This document shows, in pieces, positions 17,547 to 25,670 of a stretch of DNA of 32,762 nt; the first letter of the stretch is position 1; each line of letters opens with the position of its first letter. The stretch is from assembly GCF_003946385.1 (NCBI RefSeq), contig NZ_RHOE01000029.1, positions 1-32,762 of the forward strand, written 5' to 3'. The DNA is from Loigolactobacillus zhaoyuanensis. Its GTDB lineage: Bacteria; Bacillota; Bacilli; Lactobacillales; Lactobacillaceae. The notes under the pieces are model-generated. The model was not told the DNA's origin. It searched no databases and saw nothing but the letters and a program-made list of their open reading frames with translations. Position numbers and translations under genes: made by a program.

Positions 17547-18584
17547 ATGGATCAGGAATTTGCCTGGCTGAAAGTGCTGGCGCCAGACCTGCTCGAGGTT
17601 GTTAAGCAGCGTTATCAAGTGTTGCAATCAATTTATTGGTTGGCGCCGATCGGTCGACGATTATTGGCCCAAGAACTTAACTTGAGTGAACGAGCATTAC
17701 GCACCGAAACCGATTTTCTACGACTACACGGGTTAATAACGGCCTCTAAATCAGGAATGATTTTAACCGCCCAAGGTGAGGAAGCTTACCAAGGATTGAC
17801 CACGATCATGGATCGGCTACTTGGTGTACGTTCGAAAGAAAAGCAACTAAGTCAGGTGCTTGGTATCGATCATTGCTTGATCGTTGCTGGTGATTCAGCT
17901 AATTTACCTAAAGTTTTATCTGATATGGGTAAGTTGGTCAATGAAACGTTGGACATTATTTTACCGCGTGGTGAAAACGTGATTGCGGTGATGGGTGGTA
18001 CAACAATGGCCGAGGTTGCGGATTCGCTGACCTCTAAGTTAGCCGAGCAACGGCATTTGATTTTTGTGCCAGCACGTGGTGGCCTCGGTGAAGCAGTTAA
18101 TATACAGGCCAATGCCGTCTGTGCTCGTATGGCAGCGCATACTGGTGGTGAACACCGGGTCCTGTATATCCCCGAACATGTCAGCGAACAGACCTACAAA
18201 CCGCTATTAGCCGAGCCTGCGGTTAAAGAAGTGTTACAGTTGGTTGACAAAAGTTCGGCTGTGGTTCATAGTATTGGTGGGGCAATTCCAATGGCAAAAC
18301 GGCGGAATATGTCTGCTGAAACAATTGCTATGTTGCAGCAAAAACAGGCGGTCGGCGAAGCATTTGGTTATTTCTTTAACCAGATGGGGGAAGTCATTTA
18401 TAAGATTCCTCGGATCGGTTTACAACTTCACGACCTTGAAAGAATTGCCAGTGTAATTGCGGTTGCCGGCGGCTCAGATAAAGCTGCAGCAATCAAAGCA
18501 TATGCACAACTCGCACCCCAACAAACGTGGTTGATCACGGATGAAGGTGCTGCAAACTTGATTTTAAAAGGGGTAACCCTTTAA
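17547..18584 (+). CDS. cggR: Central glycolytic genes regulator CggR
   Basis: SorC/DeoR-type repressor of 345 residues. The N-terminal winged helix (about 25-65: GRRLLAQELNLSERALRTETDFLRLHGLI) binds DNA; the C-terminal sugar-phosphate domain (IAVMGGTTMAEVADSL and following) senses fructose-1,6-bisphosphate in the family. The ATG has AAGGAAGAGG at about 8 bases. gap starts 37 bases downstream, so cggR and gap share a transcript. It likely represses its own operon at 17487-17527. Confidence 0.95.
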   Translation: MDQEFAWLKVLAPDLLEVVKQRYQVLQSIYWLAPIGRRLLAQELNLSERALRTETDFLRLHGLITASKSGMILTAQGEEAYQGLTTIMDRLLGVRSKEKQLSQVLGIDHCLIVAGDSANLPKVLSDMGKLVNETLDIILPRGENVIAVMGGTTMAEVADSLTSKLAEQRHLIFVPARGGLGEAVNIQANAVCARMAAHTGGEHRVLYIPEHVSEQTYKPLLAEPAVKEVLQLVDKSSAVVHSIGGAIPMAKRRNMSAETIAMLQQKQAVGEAFGYFFNQMGEVIYKIPRIGLQLHDLERIASVIAVAGGSDKAAAIKAYAQLAPQQTWLITDEGAANLILKGVTL

Positions 18585-18621
18585 AATAAATTTTTTATTT
18601 CCTAAAGGAGGAAATTAAAGC

Positions 18622-19644
18622 ATGACTGTAAAAATTGGTATTAATGGTTTTGGACGTATCGGCCGTTTAGCTTTCCGTCGTATCTTCGAATTAGGTGCTA
18701 AATCAAATGACATCGAAGTTGTCGCAATTAACGATTTAACTTCACCTGCTATGTTAGCTCATTTATTGAAATATGATTCAACACATGGTACTTTTGCTGG
18801 CGAAGTTAGCGCTACTGACAATGGTATCATCGTTGACGGTAAAGAATATCGTGTCTATGCTGAACCTAAAGCACAAGATATTCCTTGGGTTAAAAACGAC
18901 GGCGTAGATTTCGTCCTTGAATGTACTGGTTTCTACACATCCAAAGATAAAGCACAAGCTCATTTGGATGCAGGTGCAAAACGTGTCTTGATCTCAGCTC
19001 CAGCTGGTAGCGATTTGAAGACAGTTGTTTATAACGTAAATGATGATGTATTGACTGCTGATGACACAATCGTTTCAGCTGGTTCATGTACAACTAACTG
19101 CTTGGCTCCTATGGCTTACTTCTTAAACGAAGAATTTGGCCTTGAAGTTGGTACTATGACTACTATCCATGCTTACACTTCTACACAAATGTTACTTGAC
19201 GGCCCAGTTCGTGGCGGTAACTTACGTGCAGCTCGTGCAGCAGCTGTTAACACAATTCCTCATTCAACTGGTGCTGCTAAAGCTATCGGCTTAGTTATCC
19301 CAGAATTGAAGGGTAAATTACAAGGCCATGCACAACGTGTTGGTGTTGTTGACGGTTCATTAACTGAATTAGTTTCTATCCTTGACAAAAAGGTTACTGC
19401 TGACGAAGTTAACGAAGCAATCAAAAAGCATACAGAAGGTAACGAAAGCTTTGGTTACAACGCAGACGAGATCGTATCAAGTGACGTTATCGGCACTACA
19501 TTCGGTTCAATCTACGACCCAACTCAAACAGAAGTTACAACTGCTGGCGACAAGCAATTAGTTAAAACTGTTGCTTGGTACGACAACGAATATGGCTTCA
19601 CTTGCCAAATGGTTCGTACTTTATTGAAATTCGCTACTCTCTAA
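18622..19644 (+). CDS. gap: Glyceraldehyde-3-phosphate dehydrogenase
   Basis: NAD-dependent glycolytic enzyme, 340 residues. NAD-binding start INGFGRIGR, catalytic Cys156 ([12 protein letters not shown]) and His183 (TTIHAYT). The RBS AAAGGAGG is very strong. Codon choice is visibly more restricted (GCT, GGT, GAA, CGT) than in neighbouring regulatory genes, as expected for a highly expressed gene. Co-transcribed with cggR; a terminator follows, so pgk-tpiA depend on read-through or their own promoter. Confidence 0.98.
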   Translation: MTVKIGINGFGRIGRLAFRRIFELGAKSNDIEVVAINDLTSPAMLAHLLKYDSTHGTFAGEVSATDNGIIVDGKEYRVYAEPKAQDIPWVKNDGVDFVLECTGFYTSKDKAQAHLDAGAKRVLISAPAGSDLKTVVYNVNDDVLTADDTIVSAGSCTTNCLAPMAYFLNEEFGLEVGTMTTIHAYTSTQMLLDGPVRGGNLRAARAAAVNTIPHSTGAAKAIGLVIPELKGKLQGHAQRVGVVDGSLTELVSILDKKVTADEVNEAIKKHTEGNESFGYNADEIVSSDVIGTTFGSIYDPTQTEVTTAGDKQLVKTVAWYDNEYGFTCQMVRTLLKFATL

Positions 19645-19690
19645 TCCGTTAGAATTAGTAGGTTTCAAAACCGCATAATGGTTTAAAAAG

Positions 19691-19721
19691 GCGGAGGGAG
19701 GTCGACTCCCTCTGCTTTTTT
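19691..19721 (+). terminator. Terminator after gap
   Basis: GCGGAGGGAG (19691-19700) pairs with CTCCCTCTGC (19706-19715, one G-U), followed by six T. It would end or reduce cggR-gap transcription before pgk. Confidence 0.85.
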
Positions 19722-19805
19722 GTTGGTCCAGACGCAGGGCCCGCGAATGGCTGACTGATGAAGTAGATTTGCGGCTAGTATAAAATTACAACTAAAAAAT
19801 GTGCT

Positions 19806-19892
19806 AAAAGTGGTAAGCTTTTACGTTCAGCTACAGTTAGCAAATAATCTATTGCTAATTTGGGCCGTACTCAAAGTCTGAACGCCACTTTT
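19806..19892 (+). other. Nested hairpin structure in the gap-pgk spacer (pgk leader)
   Basis: Outer arms AAAAGTGG (19806-19813) and CCACTTTT (19885-19892) pair perfectly, as do CGTTCAG (19824-19830) and CTGAACG (19878-19884). Inside, TTAGCAAATA pairs with TATTGCTAA with one bulge. The 10 bases between the left arms allow an alternative AAAAG/CTTTT hairpin. A -10-like TATAAAAT at 19779-19786 (poor -35) could place this structure in a pgk leader RNA. It may be a regulatory leader, an mRNA processing site or a protein-binding palindrome. Confidence 0.6.
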
Positions 19893-19920
19893 ATCGCGCT
19901 TAAAATAGGAGGCTATTCAT

Positions 19921-21132
19921 ATGGCTAAATTAATTGTTTCTGATTTAGATGTTAAAGATAAAAAAGTCTTGATCCGTGTTGACTTTAACGTGCCGATCAA
20001 AGGTGGCGTCATTGGTGACGATAACCGGATTGTTGCCGCATTACCAACTATTAAATACGTAGTTGAAAATGGTGGTAAAGCAATCTTGCTTTCTCATTTA
20101 GGCCGGATCAAATCTGACGAAGATAAAAAAGAACTAAGCTTGAAGCCAGTTGCTGAACGCTTAGCTGAGCTTTTGAACCAACCTGTTACTTTTGTTCCCG
20201 TTAACGAAGGTAAACAATTAGAAGATGCTGTTAGTGCTATGGCTGCTGGTCAAGTATTGGTTATGGAAAACACTCGTTTCCAAGATATCAATAATGACTT
20301 TGGCAAGCGCGAAAGCAAAAACGATCCTAAGTTAGGCGAATACTGGGCTTCATTAGGCGACGTATTCGTCAACGATGCATTTGGTACAGCTCATCGTGCC
20401 CATGCTTCAAACGTAGGTATCGCAACTGCTATGAAGGCTAAAGGCCAAAAAGTAGCTGCTGGCTTCTTAATGGAAAAGGAAATCAAGTTCTTAGGTGAAG
20501 CTGTTGACAATCCTAAGCACCCATTTGTTGCCATCTTAGGTGGTGCCAAAGTTTCTGATAAAATCGGTGTGATCGATCATTTATTAAGCAAAGCTGACAA
20601 AGTTATCGTCGGCGGTGGCATGACTTATACATTCTATGCAGCTAAAGGCTTAAGCATTGGTAAATCGTTAGTCGAAAAAGATAAAATCGAATTAGCTAAA
20701 CAAATCATCGACAAAGCTGGCGACAAGTTAGTCTTGCCTGTTGATAATATTGTCGCTGAAGAATTCAGCAACGATGTACCTAGCAAAGACGTTGAAGGCA
20801 ATATTCCTGATGGCTACATGGCCTTAGATATTGGCGAAAAGTCAATTGCTAACTTTAAAGATGTCCTAAAAGATGCTAAAACAGTTGTTTGGAACGGCCC
20901 TATGGGTGTGTTCGAAATGAGCAACTATGCTAAAGGCACTTTGGAAATTGGTAAGTTCTTAGGTACTTTATCTGATGCAACAACGATCGTCGGTGGTGGC
21001 GATTCGACTGCAGCCGTTAAGCAACTAGGCGTTGGCGACCAATTGACTCATATCTCAACTGGTGGCGGTGCTTCACTTGAATACCTCGAAGGTAAGGAAT
21101 TACCTGGTATTGCTGCTATTTCTAACAAATAA
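19921..21132 (+). CDS. pgk: Phosphoglycerate kinase
   Basis: Makes ATP from 1,3-bisphosphoglycerate in glycolysis. 403 residues, normal length. Motifs: RVDFNVP near the start, [37 protein letters not shown], and the C-terminal nucleotide loop GGGDSTAAV. Strong TAGGAGG before the ATG. Codon use is as restricted as in gap. It precedes tpiA by 58 bases with a hairpin between them. Confidence 0.98.
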   Translation: MAKLIVSDLDVKDKKVLIRVDFNVPIKGGVIGDDNRIVAALPTIKYVVENGGKAILLSHLGRIKSDEDKKELSLKPVAERLAELLNQPVTFVPVNEGKQLEDAVSAMAAGQVLVMENTRFQDINNDFGKRESKNDPKLGEYWASLGDVFVNDAFGTAHRAHASNVGIATAMKAKGQKVAAGFLMEKEIKFLGEAVDNPKHPFVAILGGAKVSDKIGVIDHLLSKADKVIVGGGMTYTFYAAKGLSIGKSLVEKDKIELAKQIIDKAGDKLVLPVDNIVAEEFSNDVPSKDVEGNIPDGYMALDIGEKSIANFKDVLKDAKTVVWNGPMGVFEMSNYAKGTLEIGKFLGTLSDATTIVGGGDSTAAVKQLGVGDQLTHISTGGGASLEYLEGKELPGIAAISNK

Positions 21133-21140
21133 TAACTAGC

Positions 21141-21167
21141 AAATCTAGGTCGTTATGGCCTAGGTTT
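21141..21167 (+). other. Hairpin between pgk and tpiA
   Basis: AAATCTAGG (21141-21149) pairs with CCTAGGTTT (21159-21167, one G-U). No T tract follows, so it is more likely an mRNA stability or processing element than a terminator. Confidence 0.5.
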
Positions 21168-21190
21168 ACATAAATGAAAGGATGTTACAA

Positions 21191-21946
21191 ATGCGTAAAC
21201 CAATCATTGCAGGTAACTGGAAATTAAACAAAAACCCTAAAGAAACGGCTGAATTTGTTGCCGGAATCAAAGGTAAATTAGCTGATCCAGCTAAAGTTGA
21301 GGCTGTTATCGGTGCACCTGCCGTTGACTTACAAACTTTGATCGATGCTGCTAAAGGTACTGATTTAAAAGTTGCTTCAGAAAACAGCTACTTTGAAGAA
21401 GCTGGTGCTTTTACTGGCGAAACTTCACCTAAAGTTTTAGCTGAAATGGGCGTTGACTACGGTATTATTGGTCATAGCGAACGTCGCGAATATTTCCATG
21501 AAACAGATGAAGACATTAACAAAAAAGCCCACGCTTTATTCAAAAATGGTGTTACACCAATCATTTGCTGTGGCGAAACTTTAGAAACTCGTAAAGCCGG
21601 TAAGGTTAACGAATGGGTTTCTGGCCAAATCAAAGCCGCTTTAAAAGACTTATCAGCTGCACAAGTTGCTTCAGCTGTTATTGCCTACGAACCAATCTGG
21701 GCTATCGGTACTGGCGAAACAGCCACTCCAGAACAAGCTCAAGAAGTTTGTCATTTGATCCGCGAAACAGTTGCCGGCCTTTATGACCAAACAACTGCGG
21801 AAAACGTACGGATCCAATATGGTGGTTCAATGAAACCTGCTAACGTTAAAGAATTAATGGCTCAACCTGATATTGATGGTGGCTTGGTTGGTGGCGCAAG
21901 CTTACAACCTGATTCATTCTTAGAATTAGTTAATTATCAAGGTTAA
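21191..21946 (+). CDS. tpiA: Triosephosphate isomerase
   Basis: Interconverts dihydroxyacetone phosphate and glyceraldehyde-3-phosphate. 251 residues; Lys11 in GNWKLN, His95 in GHSERR, Glu167 in [11 protein letters not shown] (loop 6) and GGS in the phosphate loop. The ATG at 21191 gives the standard [10 protein letters not shown] start with AAAGGA at 8 bases; the ATG at 21182 overlaps that RBS. The usual NWKMNK is NWKLNK. Ends the glycolytic cluster: no eno follows. Confidence 0.97.
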   Translation: MRKPIIAGNWKLNKNPKETAEFVAGIKGKLADPAKVEAVIGAPAVDLQTLIDAAKGTDLKVASENSYFEEAGAFTGETSPKVLAEMGVDYGIIGHSERREYFHETDEDINKKAHALFKNGVTPIICCGETLETRKAGKVNEWVSGQIKAALKDLSAAQVASAVIAYEPIWAIGTGETATPEQAQEVCHLIRETVAGLYDQTTAENVRIQYGGSMKPANVKELMAQPDIDGGLVGGASLQPDSFLELVNYQG

Positions 21947-21964
21947 TTTAAAAAGTTTTATGAG

Positions 21965-21993
21965 AGAAGTAGGGACGCCTGCTTCTTTTTTTT
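21965..21993 (+). terminator. Terminator after tpiA
   Basis: AGAAGTAGG (21965-21973) pairs with CCTGCTTCT (21978-21986, one G-U), followed by T residues. Confidence 0.85.
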
Positions 21994-22087
21994 GCCATAA
22001 ATTAAGGCAAATTATAGAAAAGTGATCAGATTTCGACAGGTAGAATTATTTGTTTTATGGTAGTGTTCAGATCTATAAAGTTCAGCG

Positions 22088-22137
22088 AATCAAAAAAGCT
22101 GCGGCATAATTTACTTATGTCACAACTTTTTTTGATT
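22088..22137. terminator. Bidirectional terminator serving asnA
   Basis: A very long stem: AATCAAAAAAGCTG...CATAA (22088-22109) against TTATG...CAACTTTTTTTGATT (22115-22137). Read from the minus strand the inner 18 positions pair with a single mismatch (two G-U). Located 10 bases after the asnA stop. Confidence 0.85.
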
Positions 22138-22146
22138 TAATTACTG

Positions 22147-23154
22147 CTATAGAATATGAATGTCATGTGCTGCACATTGATCAAGCATTTCTTGTGGCCA
22201 AACGCTAGCTTGAACTTCGCCAACATGGGCCTTGCCTAATAAGAGCATACATAAACGAGATTGACCAATGCCGCCGCCAATGCTGTAAGGTAGTTCGCCG
22301 TGCATGATTTTTTGATGGAAAGGTAAGTGTAAGCGATCTTCGGCATCAGCGATTTTTAACTGCTTCGCCATTGCCACTTCGTCTACACGAATACCCATAC
22401 TTGAAATTTCTAATTTACAGTTTAATGGTTCATACCAGAAAATCAGATCACCATTAAGCGTCCAATCATCATAGTCAGGGGCGCGACCGTCATGGCGTTT
22501 ACCGGATTTTAGGGTGCCGCCGATCTGCATAATGAAAACACAACCTAATTCTTTAGCAATCAAGTCTTCGCGTTCCATAGGCGTTTTATCAGGCCAGCGA
22601 TCTTCTAATTCTTGCGTGGTGATAAAATGAAGTTCGTCTGGTAAATGATGGACTGCTGTTGGGTACTTGTACCAAACTTCATGTTCCATGTGTTTGATCA
22701 CTTTGAAAATCTGACGGACAGTTTGTTGCAACGTCTCGATCGTCCGTTCTTCCTTTGTGATCACTTTTTCCCAATCCCATTGATCAACGTAAATTGAGTG
22801 AAAGTTGTCCAAGTCTTCATCCTTGCGAATGGCGTTCATATTAGTGTACAGACCCTCACCAGGTTGGAAACCAAAGCGGCCCAGTGCGTTGCGTTTCCAT
22901 TTAGCCAAACTATGCACGATCTCCATCGTTTTAGTTGGCATATCCTTCATCGTAAATGAAACGGGAGCTTCGACACCATTCAAGTTATCATTTAAGCCAG
23001 TAGCGCGATCAAGCATCATTGGTGCTGAGACTCGGGACAGGTTAAGTTGTTCACCGAATTCATCTTGAAAAGTTTCGCGGATATAGCGGATGGCTTCCTG
23101 AGTTTCGCGAATAGATAATTTTGGATCATAAGCAGTGGGAATAAATAAATGCAT
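22147..23154 (-). CDS. asnA: Aspartate-ammonia ligase (asparagine synthetase A)
   Basis: Makes asparagine from aspartate, ammonia and ATP (AMP-forming). 335 residues, related to class II aminoacyl-tRNA synthetases. Seen: [18 protein letters not shown] near the start, the [11 protein letters not shown] segment, [20 protein letters not shown] and the C-terminal [14 protein letters not shown] motif. AGGAGG precedes the ATG. The upstream Asn T-box makes expression depend on uncharged tRNA-Asn. Confidence 0.97.
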   Translation of the reverse strand: MHLFIPTAYDPKLSIRETQEAIRYIRETFQDEFGEQLNLSRVSAPMMLDRATGLNDNLNGVEAPVSFTMKDMPTKTMEIVHSLAKWKRNALGRFGFQPGEGLYTNMNAIRKDEDLDNFHSIYVDQWDWEKVITKEERTIETLQQTVRQIFKVIKHMEHEVWYKYPTAVHHLPDELHFITTQELEDRWPDKTPMEREDLIAKELGCVFIMQIGGTLKSGKRHDGRAPDYDDWTLNGDLIFWYEPLNCKLEISSMGIRVDEVAMAKQLKIADAEDRLHLPFHQKIMHGELPYSIGGGIGQSRLCMLLLGKAHVGEVQASVWPQEMLDQCAAHDIHIL

Positions 23155-23194
23155 GAAAAGACCTCCTGAATTTTAATTGACCTTAGGTGTTGGA

Positions 23195-23475
23195 ATGAAA
23201 AAAATAGCCCTTCCCGTCCCCAATCAAGGGACGAAAAGGACTATTTTCGCGGTACCACCCAAGTTGCCCGTCTACACGAGCCAGCTTACTAAGTGCACAA
23301 ACATGCACTTCCGGATGGTAACGTACCGGTAACGGCGTAGCCTACTGATTATTGTTCAGCTCGCGATCAAAGAAAGTGTTATTCCAAAGCGCTGGTGCCT
23401 CATCGAGTTTCCACTGATCTCGATTCACTGTCAGGACAACGGTTCGTATTTGTCTTTCTTATTATCTTTTTGTTG
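23195..23475 (-). ncRNA. T-box leader of asnA (Asn specifier AAC)
   Basis: On the minus strand the conserved T-box GGGTGGTACCGCG (23260-23248) precedes a terminator with 19-base arms (23202-23220 and 23228-23246) and a T run. Stem I is closed by AAGAAAG (near 23460) and CTTTCTT (near 23371). The specifier AAC (Asn) lies at 23380-23378, just before the 3' closing strand. Together these predict that uncharged tRNA-Asn stabilises the antiterminator and turns on asnA. The 190 bases between this leader and the ClC gene are AT-rich; I see no gene there and no clear promoter. Confidence 0.9.
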
Positions 23476-23666
23476 TTAATTAAAAGATTACCATTATTTG
23501 ATGAGATAATAAATAGCAAAATGAAAATTTAATTAATTTTTTCTGAAAGAGTGTTGATAAAGGTTTGTCGGGCAATGAAATTAGCGGACAAAGTTGATTT
23601 TAAACTCTTTGATTAAAATGTTATATTAGATTTAGAAGTTTATTTTATTTTTAAGAGGTGTATTAC

Positions 23667-25220
23667 TTGCAAAGATTGAAACAACTAGACAATACACGCT
23701 TAAAATTTATCTTGAAAGGGCTATTGATCGGCTTATTAAGTGGCGTTGTTGTGAGCACCTTTCGCTGGTTGATCGAGCTGGGCTTACAACAAACGATCCA
23801 GGTGTATCAATGGTTGCACACCGAACCTGGTTGGTTAGTGATTTTACCATTGGTAAGCGTGCTGCTCGCCTTAATTATTGGTTTATTGGTTAAGGGTGAG
23901 CCTAACATTATGGGATCAGGAATTCCGCAGGTTGAAGGCCAATTAGCTGGAGATTTAACTATTTCGTGGTGGTCGATTTTATGGCGTAAATTTATTGCGG
24001 GCGTTTTAGGCATTGGACCAGGATTGTTTCTTGGGCGTGAAGGACCATCGATCCAGTTAGGCGCGGCGGTTGGGCAAGGTGTAGCCACCCAGTTAGGTCG
24101 TTCTGATTCGGAAAAGCGCATTTTGCTGGCAAGTGGGGCAGCTGCTGGTTTGTCGGCGGCGTTTAATGCACCAATTGCGGGTACTTTATTTGTGTTGGAG
24201 GAAATCTACCATAATTTTTCACCATTAGTTTGGATGACGTCACTGGCCAGTGCGATTGCAGCTGACTTTGTGTCGCTAAACTTTTTTGGCTTAACGCCAG
24301 TTTTACATATTCATTATGTTCAGAGCTTTCCGCTAGCGTTATATTGGCAATTGATCATTTTAGGTATTGTGCTGGGACTATGTGGCTACTTGTACCAGCG
24401 GGTGTTGTTGGCCTTACCAAAATGGTATGGCCGGCTTAAATGGTTACCGCGCGCCTTTCAAGGCCTTATTCCATTATTATTAGTAATTCCAATTGGTTAT
24501 TTCTGGCCGAATACTCTGGGTGGTGGCAATTTAGTTATCCTAGGTTTAGCGCTTAAACTACCCTCATTTTGGCCGTTGTTAGGGCTATTTCTGCTCCGGT
24601 TTATTTTTTCAATGATTTCATATGGTTCTGGCTTACCGGGTGGTATTTTTCTGCCAATTTTGACTCTAGGCGCATTATTAGGTGCATTGTTAGGGACGTT
24701 GTTTGTGCAATGGCACTGGATGCCCGCCATGTACGTCATGAATTTTGTTATTTTTGCCATGGCGGGTTATTTCGCTGGAATCGGTAAGGCGCCATTTACC
24801 GCGATTCTGCTGATCACTGAAATGGTCGGTGATTTGCGGCATCTGATGCCTTTGGCGCTAGTATCGCTGGTCGCTTATTTAGTGGTGGATGTGCTAGGCG
24901 GTGCCCCAATCTACGAGTCGCTATTATCACGCTTAAATTTTGGTAATACCTTAGCGCGAATGAGTGGCAAAAATGATCGGGTGGAAATGCCAGTATTTGC
25001 TGGGAGTCCGCTGGAAGACAAGCAAGTACGCGATGTGAAATGGCCACAAGAAAGTTTATTGATCGCAGTTCGGCGGCAGGAGCGTGAGTTAATTCCCCAC
25101 GGCGATACACTATTACGGGCTGGTGATACGTTAATTGTGTTGACCGCACATGAGCAACGCGGGGCAGTCCGGCGTAAATTAATGCAAGTCGCTGCTAAGC
25201 GCAAAAATCTACAAACTTGA
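23667..25220 (+). CDS. ClC-type chloride channel/antiporter with C-terminal TrkA-C (RCK-C) domain
   Basis: 517 residues, many membrane segments. The anion filter motifs are GSGIP (83-87), GREGP (123-127, with the gating glutamate of ClC exchangers) and GSGLPGGIFLP further on. The last 70 residues (EMPVFAGSPLEDKQVRDV...TLIVLTAHEQ) form a TrkA-C-like regulatory domain. Likely a chloride/proton antiporter involved in acid or ion homeostasis; the absence of a GREGT-type motif argues against the CLC-F fluoride subgroup. The TTG at 23667 is placed 7 bases after AGAGGTG; a GTG at 23658 overlaps the RBS. Confidence 0.92.
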   Translation: MQRLKQLDNTRLKFILKGLLIGLLSGVVVSTFRWLIELGLQQTIQVYQWLHTEPGWLVILPLVSVLLALIIGLLVKGEPNIMGSGIPQVEGQLAGDLTISWWSILWRKFIAGVLGIGPGLFLGREGPSIQLGAAVGQGVATQLGRSDSEKRILLASGAAAGLSAAFNAPIAGTLFVLEEIYHNFSPLVWMTSLASAIAADFVSLNFFGLTPVLHIHYVQSFPLALYWQLIILGIVLGLCGYLYQRVLLALPKWYGRLKWLPRAFQGLIPLLLVIPIGYFWPNTLGGGNLVILGLALKLPSFWPLLGLFLLRFIFSMISYGSGLPGGIFLPILTLGALLGALLGTLFVQWHWMPAMYVMNFVIFAMAGYFAGIGKAPFTAILLITEMVGDLRHLMPLALVSLVAYLVVDVLGGAPIYESLLSRLNFGNTLARMSGKNDRVEMPVFAGSPLEDKQVRDVKWPQESLLIAVRRQERELIPHGDTLLRAGDTLIVLTAHEQRGAVRRKLMQVAAKRKNLQT

Positions 25221-25230
25221 TTGATTTAGG

Positions 25231-25259
25231 TTTTGTTCTCGATTAAACAATGGTATAAT
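25231..25259 (+). promoter_or_regulatory. Promoter of secG-rnr
   Basis: TTTTGT (25231-25236), 17 bases, TATAAT (25254-25259), about 110 bases before secG. Confidence 0.65.
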
Positions 25260-25367
25260 ACTACTATTAAACTTAATCGGTTGGTCATAATAAGTTGGCC
25301 AGTCAATCATACTAACTTAGTGACTAAATATAGCAATGAATTTGTTAAATGTTAGGAGGAAACTAGG

Positions 25368-25604
25368 GTGTACAACACTATCTTAACCCTACTGTTGATT
25401 GTTTGTGTACTAATCGTGATCGCGGTCTTAATGCAACCAAGTAAACAGCAAGACGCATTGAGCGCCTTATCCGGCGGTGCACAGGACCTATTCGGTAAAC
25501 AAAAGGCACGCGGTTTTGAAGCGTTCATGCAAAAGGTAACGATCGTACTTGGCGTTTTATTTTTTGTGTTTTCGCTAGCTTTGGCTTACGTGTCATCGCA
25601 CTAG
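25368..25604 (+). CDS. secG: Preprotein translocase subunit SecG
   Basis: 78 residues with two membrane helices (about 4-22 and 54-75) and the conserved loop GGAQDLFGKQKARG between them. SecG assists SecYE and SecA in protein export across the membrane. It starts at GTG with TTAGGAGG at good distance. A terminator follows, but rnr begins only about 30 bases later and the secG-rnr-smpB order is conserved in lactobacilli. Confidence 0.95.
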   Translation: MYNTILTLLLIVCVLIVIAVLMQPSKQQDALSALSGGAQDLFGKQKARGFEAFMQKVTIVLGVLFFVFSLALAYVSSH

Positions 25605-25610
25605 TTCGCC

Positions 25611-25641
25611 AACCTCCTGTTATTATTGCAGGAGGTTTTTT
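25611..25641 (+). terminator. Terminator after secG
   Basis: AACCTCCTG (25611-25619) pairs with CAGGAGGTT (25629-25637), followed by T residues. Confidence 0.85.
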
Positions 25642-25670
25642 GCTGATTATAGGAATTTTATTGAGAAGAA

